Under the pieces are notes generated by a model that was not told the DNA's origin, ran no database searches, and saw only the letters and a list, made by a program, of their open reading frames with translations. This document shows, piece after piece, positions 61,263-64,000 of a stretch of DNA of 64,000 nt (positions are counted from its first letter, which is position 1; every line of letters begins with the position of its first letter). This DNA comes from Candidatus Defluviilinea proxima (lineage in GTDB: Bacteria > Chloroflexota > Anaerolineae > Anaerolineales > Villigracilaceae). Position numbers and translations under genes: made by a program. The stretch covers positions 2,681,501-2,745,500 of the forward strand of contig JADKIW010000001.1 in assembly GCA_016721115.1 (NCBI GenBank), in the 5' to 3' direction.

Positions 61263-63295
61263 GCTACCAAAAAGACCACGATCTCGCCCGGTCCATGCAC
61301 GCCAATGGTGTGAGACATTTCGATGTCGCCCGTGCGTGATGGGCCTGTGATAAAAGCGGCAGACTTTGTCCCACGCACAAGATGGATCGCATTCTCAAGT
61401 GATGGATAAATGTCTGACTCGTGCAAAATTGCCAGATGGACTTCCGGTAACAGCGAAGCAAACAACTTATCGCCCTCATCGTCCGCCTCCAACACGGACC
61501 CGGTATCTGCCAGCCCACAAATGGCCTTTGTCACCCCGCACGTTTCACTGTATTTAAAAGAGACGTGCGGGGTCACCCCGACACTTACTTTTGCATCACG
61601 TTCATGACTTATGGTGATTCCTGCTTGATGAAGTTTGTCTTCATCCAAAACGTTCGGCTCAAGATGGATGTGTTTGATATTCCGTGTTTTAAGAAATTCG
61701 ATCACCTTATCCGCTACTTCATTCTTCGTTGTGTGGACAACCTTCCCATCAACCTTGATCAATGATTCGACAAATTGTTCGGCCTTATGGTTTGCAGGAG
61801 CTCGCTCCTGCGTGGCTTCATGTTTCGAGTAAGGTTGGGCTTTATCCGGGTTTGGGTTTTCGGACAGTAAGCTGTCCGATTCCATAAAACGTTCTCGAAA
61901 CGTCTTTCCTGCAAACCTTGGCAAGTCCTTGCTGTAACCCCAACCCGTGATCGCTGGCAAGTGGATGTAGTCACTGAAAGGGGAGAGGAGAAAAGTTCCC
62001 AGCGAGGCGAATTTTTGGGAGAACGCAAACAGCCTCGGGTAAGTCGCGATGCGGCTGTATATCTGCAAGAAAAGTTTTGACGTGAGCGACAGTCCGCCAC
62101 CGTTGTTCACTGATGACTGTTTCCTGTCGATTGGGCTTTGCCCTGCTCTTACACGAGTCAATAACTTTGGCAGGTCAATGTCTACTGGACAAGCATCCTT
62201 ACATGCGCCACAAAGCGACGATGCCTGCGCAAGCGGGACGAACTCACTTCCGAAGAGTCCCGCAGAGATGACGGAGCCGATGGGGCCAGAATATGGACTC
62301 TTATAAGCGTGCCCACCGAGTTCGCGAAAAACGGGGCAGGCGTTGAGGCACGAGCCGCATCGAATGCAATACAGCGATTCTTTGAGCGGCGAATTGCGCA
62401 GGCGCGAACGTCCGTTATCGAGCAGGATGATATGGCGTTGTTGATTGGGGAGAGGCTGGTGGATCAGTTGAGTGTAGACGCTGAGTTTTTGTCCCGTTGC
62501 AGAGCGGGGGAGAAGCGAGAGCATGAGCGCGAGATCATCGAGGTTGCGGACGAGGCGCTCCATGCCCATCAGCGCAATATGGATCGGCGGCAGGGATGTG
62601 ACCATGCGTCCATTGCCTTCGTTGGTGACGAGACAGATGCCGCCTGTTTCAGCGATGCCAAAATTCACGCCGCTGATGCCGACATCGGCAGTGAGAAAGA
62701 CATCGCGCAGGACTTTACGTGCTGTGTTCGTAAGTGTAGGAATATCTTCGGTATAGGGGATGCCAAGTTTCTCGTGGAAGAGTTTGCCCACGTCGTTACG
62801 GCGCAAGTGGATGGCGGGTGTGATAATGTGTGCAGGTTTTTCATTGCGTAGTTGAACGATGTATTCACCCAGATCCGTTTCGACGACTTTCATCCCTTTT
62901 GATTCGAGAACATGATTAAGGTCAAGCTCTTCTGAGATCATCGATTTGGATTTGGCGACAAGAAAATTACGTTTTATGGATTTCGCATTACGTAATTCGT
63001 GATCTGTGATGCGTGAAATCGTTTCGATTGCCTCTTGTGCATCTTTTGCGCGATGAACAACAATTCCATTTTGAGTTGCATTATGGATGAATTGTTCAAG
63101 ATATTCGTCGAGGTGCTCGATGATGTCTGCACGCACACTGTGTGCCCTTTGACGGCGCTCGCGCCAATCGGGTAGTGACTTCATGGCGTTGATGCGTCCG
63201 TTAACACGGCGTTCGGCATTGGCATCCAATGCAAGTTGAAGGCTCTCGTTCGTAAGGGATGTGCGGATGCGCTCTCTAAATTCAGTGGCGGTCAT
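61259..63295 (-). CDS. LutB-LutC fusion, lactate-utilisation-type iron-sulfur protein
   Basis: 678 residues joining two usually separate proteins. Residues 1 to about 450 are LutB-like: a LUD domain (VGISGVNFGIAETGGICLVTNEGNG) and two 4Fe-4S motifs CIRCGSCLNACPVF and CGACKDACPVD. Residues about 530-678 are a LutC-like LUD domain (CGLADTGSVLEADDEGD, HESDIYPSLENAIHLV, GPSRTGDIEMSHTIGVHGP). Lut proteins oxidise L-lactate through a membrane quinone pool together with LutA, which is absent here. A 42-base palindromic element interrupts the LutC domain in frame. Confidence 0.88.
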   Translation of the reverse strand: MTATEFRERIRTSLTNESLQLALDANAERRVNGRINAMKSLPDWRERRQRAHSVRADIIEHLDEYLEQFIHNATQNGIVVHRAKDAQEAIETISRITDHELRNAKSIKRNFLVAKSKSMISEELDLNHVLESKGMKVVETDLGEYIVQLRNEKPAHIITPAIHLRRNDVGKLFHEKLGIPYTEDIPTLTNTARKVLRDVFLTADVGISGVNFGIAETGGICLVTNEGNGRMVTSLPPIHIALMGMERLVRNLDDLALMLSLLPRSATGQKLSVYTQLIHQPLPNQQRHIILLDNGRSRLRNSPLKESLYCIRCGSCLNACPVFRELGGHAYKSPYSGPIGSVISAGLFGSEFVPLAQASSLCGACKDACPVDIDLPKLLTRVRAGQSPIDRKQSSVNNGGGLSLTSKLFLQIYSRIATYPRLFAFSQKFASLGTFLLSPFSDYIHLPAITGWGYSKDLPRFAGKTFRERFMESDSLLSENPNPDKAQPYSKHEATQERAPANHKAEQFVESLIKVDGKVVHTTKNEVADKVIEFLKTRNIKHIHLEPNVLDEDKLHQAGITISHERDAKVSVGVTPHVSFKYSETCGVTKAICGLADTGSVLEADDEGDKLFASLLPEVHLAILHESDIYPSLENAIHLVRGTKSAAFITGPSRTGDIEMSHTIGVHGPGEIVVFLVA
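61530..61580. repeat. Palindromic element inserted in frame in the LutC domain
   Basis: Direct 9-base copies GTCACCCCG at 61530-61538 and 61572-61580, exactly 42 bases apart, flank an inner 11-base inverted pair (ACCCCGCACGT / ACGTGCGGGGT). The 42 bases add 14 codons to the protein, doubling Gly-Val-Thr. Confidence 0.85.
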
Positions 63296-63298
63296 AGC

Positions 63299-64000
63299 TC
63301 ATTTGACCGCTTTCTTGCCAATAAACAGGCCGCGGTTTCCCGGTTCTTTTTTGTTGTGGGTAACGCGCAATCCTGCCTTATTAAATGCATCCATGTATTC
63401 TGCATGTGTGAACAATCCCAATGTGTGTACTTCTGTGAGATGGTTCACTCCTTTTGATGTACCGATCATGTAATGCAGATCCACAAAGGAGATTTTCCCT
63501 TTTTGCCTGCTCAAACTCATACGGACGATCTTCAGGTCAGGTTTTTCGACCTGAAGGGTGAATATGTTGCCGGGATTCCATTGCTCGGGTGTGAACCACG
63601 GCTCGACCAATAGAACACCTCCCGGAAGCAGATGATTGGTCATGTTCTTGATTGCTTTATCCAGGTTGGACTTGTTCTTCACGTATCCAATGGAACTGAA
63701 CAGGCAGGTGATGATGTCGTATTGGCGATCCAATTTGAAGTCGATCATGTTGCCTTGATGAAAGCGGATCTTCGGATGTTTCTTCTTGGCAACCTTCAAC
63801 ATTTGGGCGTCAAGATCCAATCCTTCGACTTTGTAATACTTGTTCAGTAACCCCGCGTGAACTCCCGTCCCACAGGCGAGATCGAGCAGGGTGTTTCCTT
63901 GGGAGCGTTTGTGCTTTTGGATAATTTTATTTAATTTGTTTACCTCTATTACATAATTCTTGCCTGCTGAGCCATAAATATCATCGTAATATTGTGCTGA
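63299..64000 (-). CDS. Class I SAM-dependent methyltransferase, partial
   Basis: The gene runs off the right edge; 233 C-terminal codons are visible. Motif I is LLDLACGTGVHAGLL, the acidic motif II is VEGLDLDAQML, then FHQGNMIDFKL and YDIITCLFSSIGYVK; the second half continues to GLFIGKKAVK. It ends 3 bases before the lut gene. The substrate is unknown. The beginning outside the window prevents exact family assignment. Confidence 0.88.
   Translation of the reverse strand, partial: SAQYYDDIYGSAGKNYVIEVNKLNKIIQKHKRSQGNTLLDLACGTGVHAGLLNKYYKVEGLDLDAQMLKVAKKKHPKIRFHQGNMIDFKLDRQYDIITCLFSSIGYVKNKSNLDKAIKNMTNHLLPGGVLLVEPWFTPEQWNPGNIFTLQVEKPDLKIVRMSLSRQKGKISFVDLHYMIGTSKGVNHLTEVHTLGLFTHAEYMDAFNKAGLRVTHNKKEPGNRGLFIGKKAVK

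Overview
The window looks like part of a chromosome from an Anaerolineae-type Chloroflexota bacterium. This is inference from gene content: a multi-GAF sensor kinase, Thr/Pro-rich lipoproteins, DUF4388 plus MglA-like GTPase genes, an ECF transporter, an ATP-driven thiamine importer, and many short palindromic and heptad/octad repeats between genes. No phage, insertion sequence or CRISPR array was seen.

Region by region: (1) 1-5197, minus strand: a system I cytochrome c maturation cluster (ccmE, ccmF, ccmH, a ccmG/TlpA-type thioredoxin, a CcmI-like zinc ribbon protein) followed by a lipoprotein cytochrome c. (2) 5346-7639: a MoaD-like gene, a GIY-YIG protein, a frameshifted endonuclease/phosphatase-family gene and a HEAT-repeat gene, separated by three copies of a palindromic repeat and by echoes of the moaD start. 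(3) 7666-11360: a three-subunit molybdenum hydroxylase. (4) 11476-16419: an aldo-keto reductase, a frameshifted LysM lipoprotein, a peptide-type solute-binding protein and a HELTH metallopeptidase. (5) 16502-31501: a plus-strand operon of about 15 kb, with a near-consensus promoter and a clear terminator. It joins DUF4388, a small GTPase, an alpha/beta hydrolase, a V4R protein, a left-handed-beta-helix protein, a cyanobacterial-type acyl-ACP reductase, a receiver-GGDEF protein, an 11-GAF histidine kinase, a receiver and a second hydrolase that has lost its nucleophile. (6) 31504-36627: a TPP-riboswitch operon (thiN, thiB, thiP, thiQ, DUF402). (7) 36639-40289: small and multi-pass membrane proteins, including a 52-residue protein and an 18-codon leader-like ORF with hairpins. 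(8) 40344-47358, minus strand: a diterpenoid locus holding homologues of the Mycobacterium tuberculosis Rv3377c/Rv3378c pair, with an acyltransferase, a two-component system and a GT87-type glycosyltransferase. (9) 47471-49408: a PPC-domain protein and a membrane PAS sensor without a kinase domain. (10) 49387-56105, minus strand: an ECF transporter with two S components, two nucleoside hydrolases and ribokinase, probably nucleoside uptake and salvage. (11) 56163-59507: two MFS transporters and an EamA transporter. (12) 59559-64000: tRNA-Glu(CTC), a membrane glycosyltransferase, a LutB-LutC fusion and a partial methyltransferase.

The two regions most likely to hold undescribed biology are the lipid/signalling operon (5) and the diterpenoid operon with its own two-component system (8). 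The repeats form a third theme: several supply start codons, stop codons or in-frame peptide segments of neighbouring genes.
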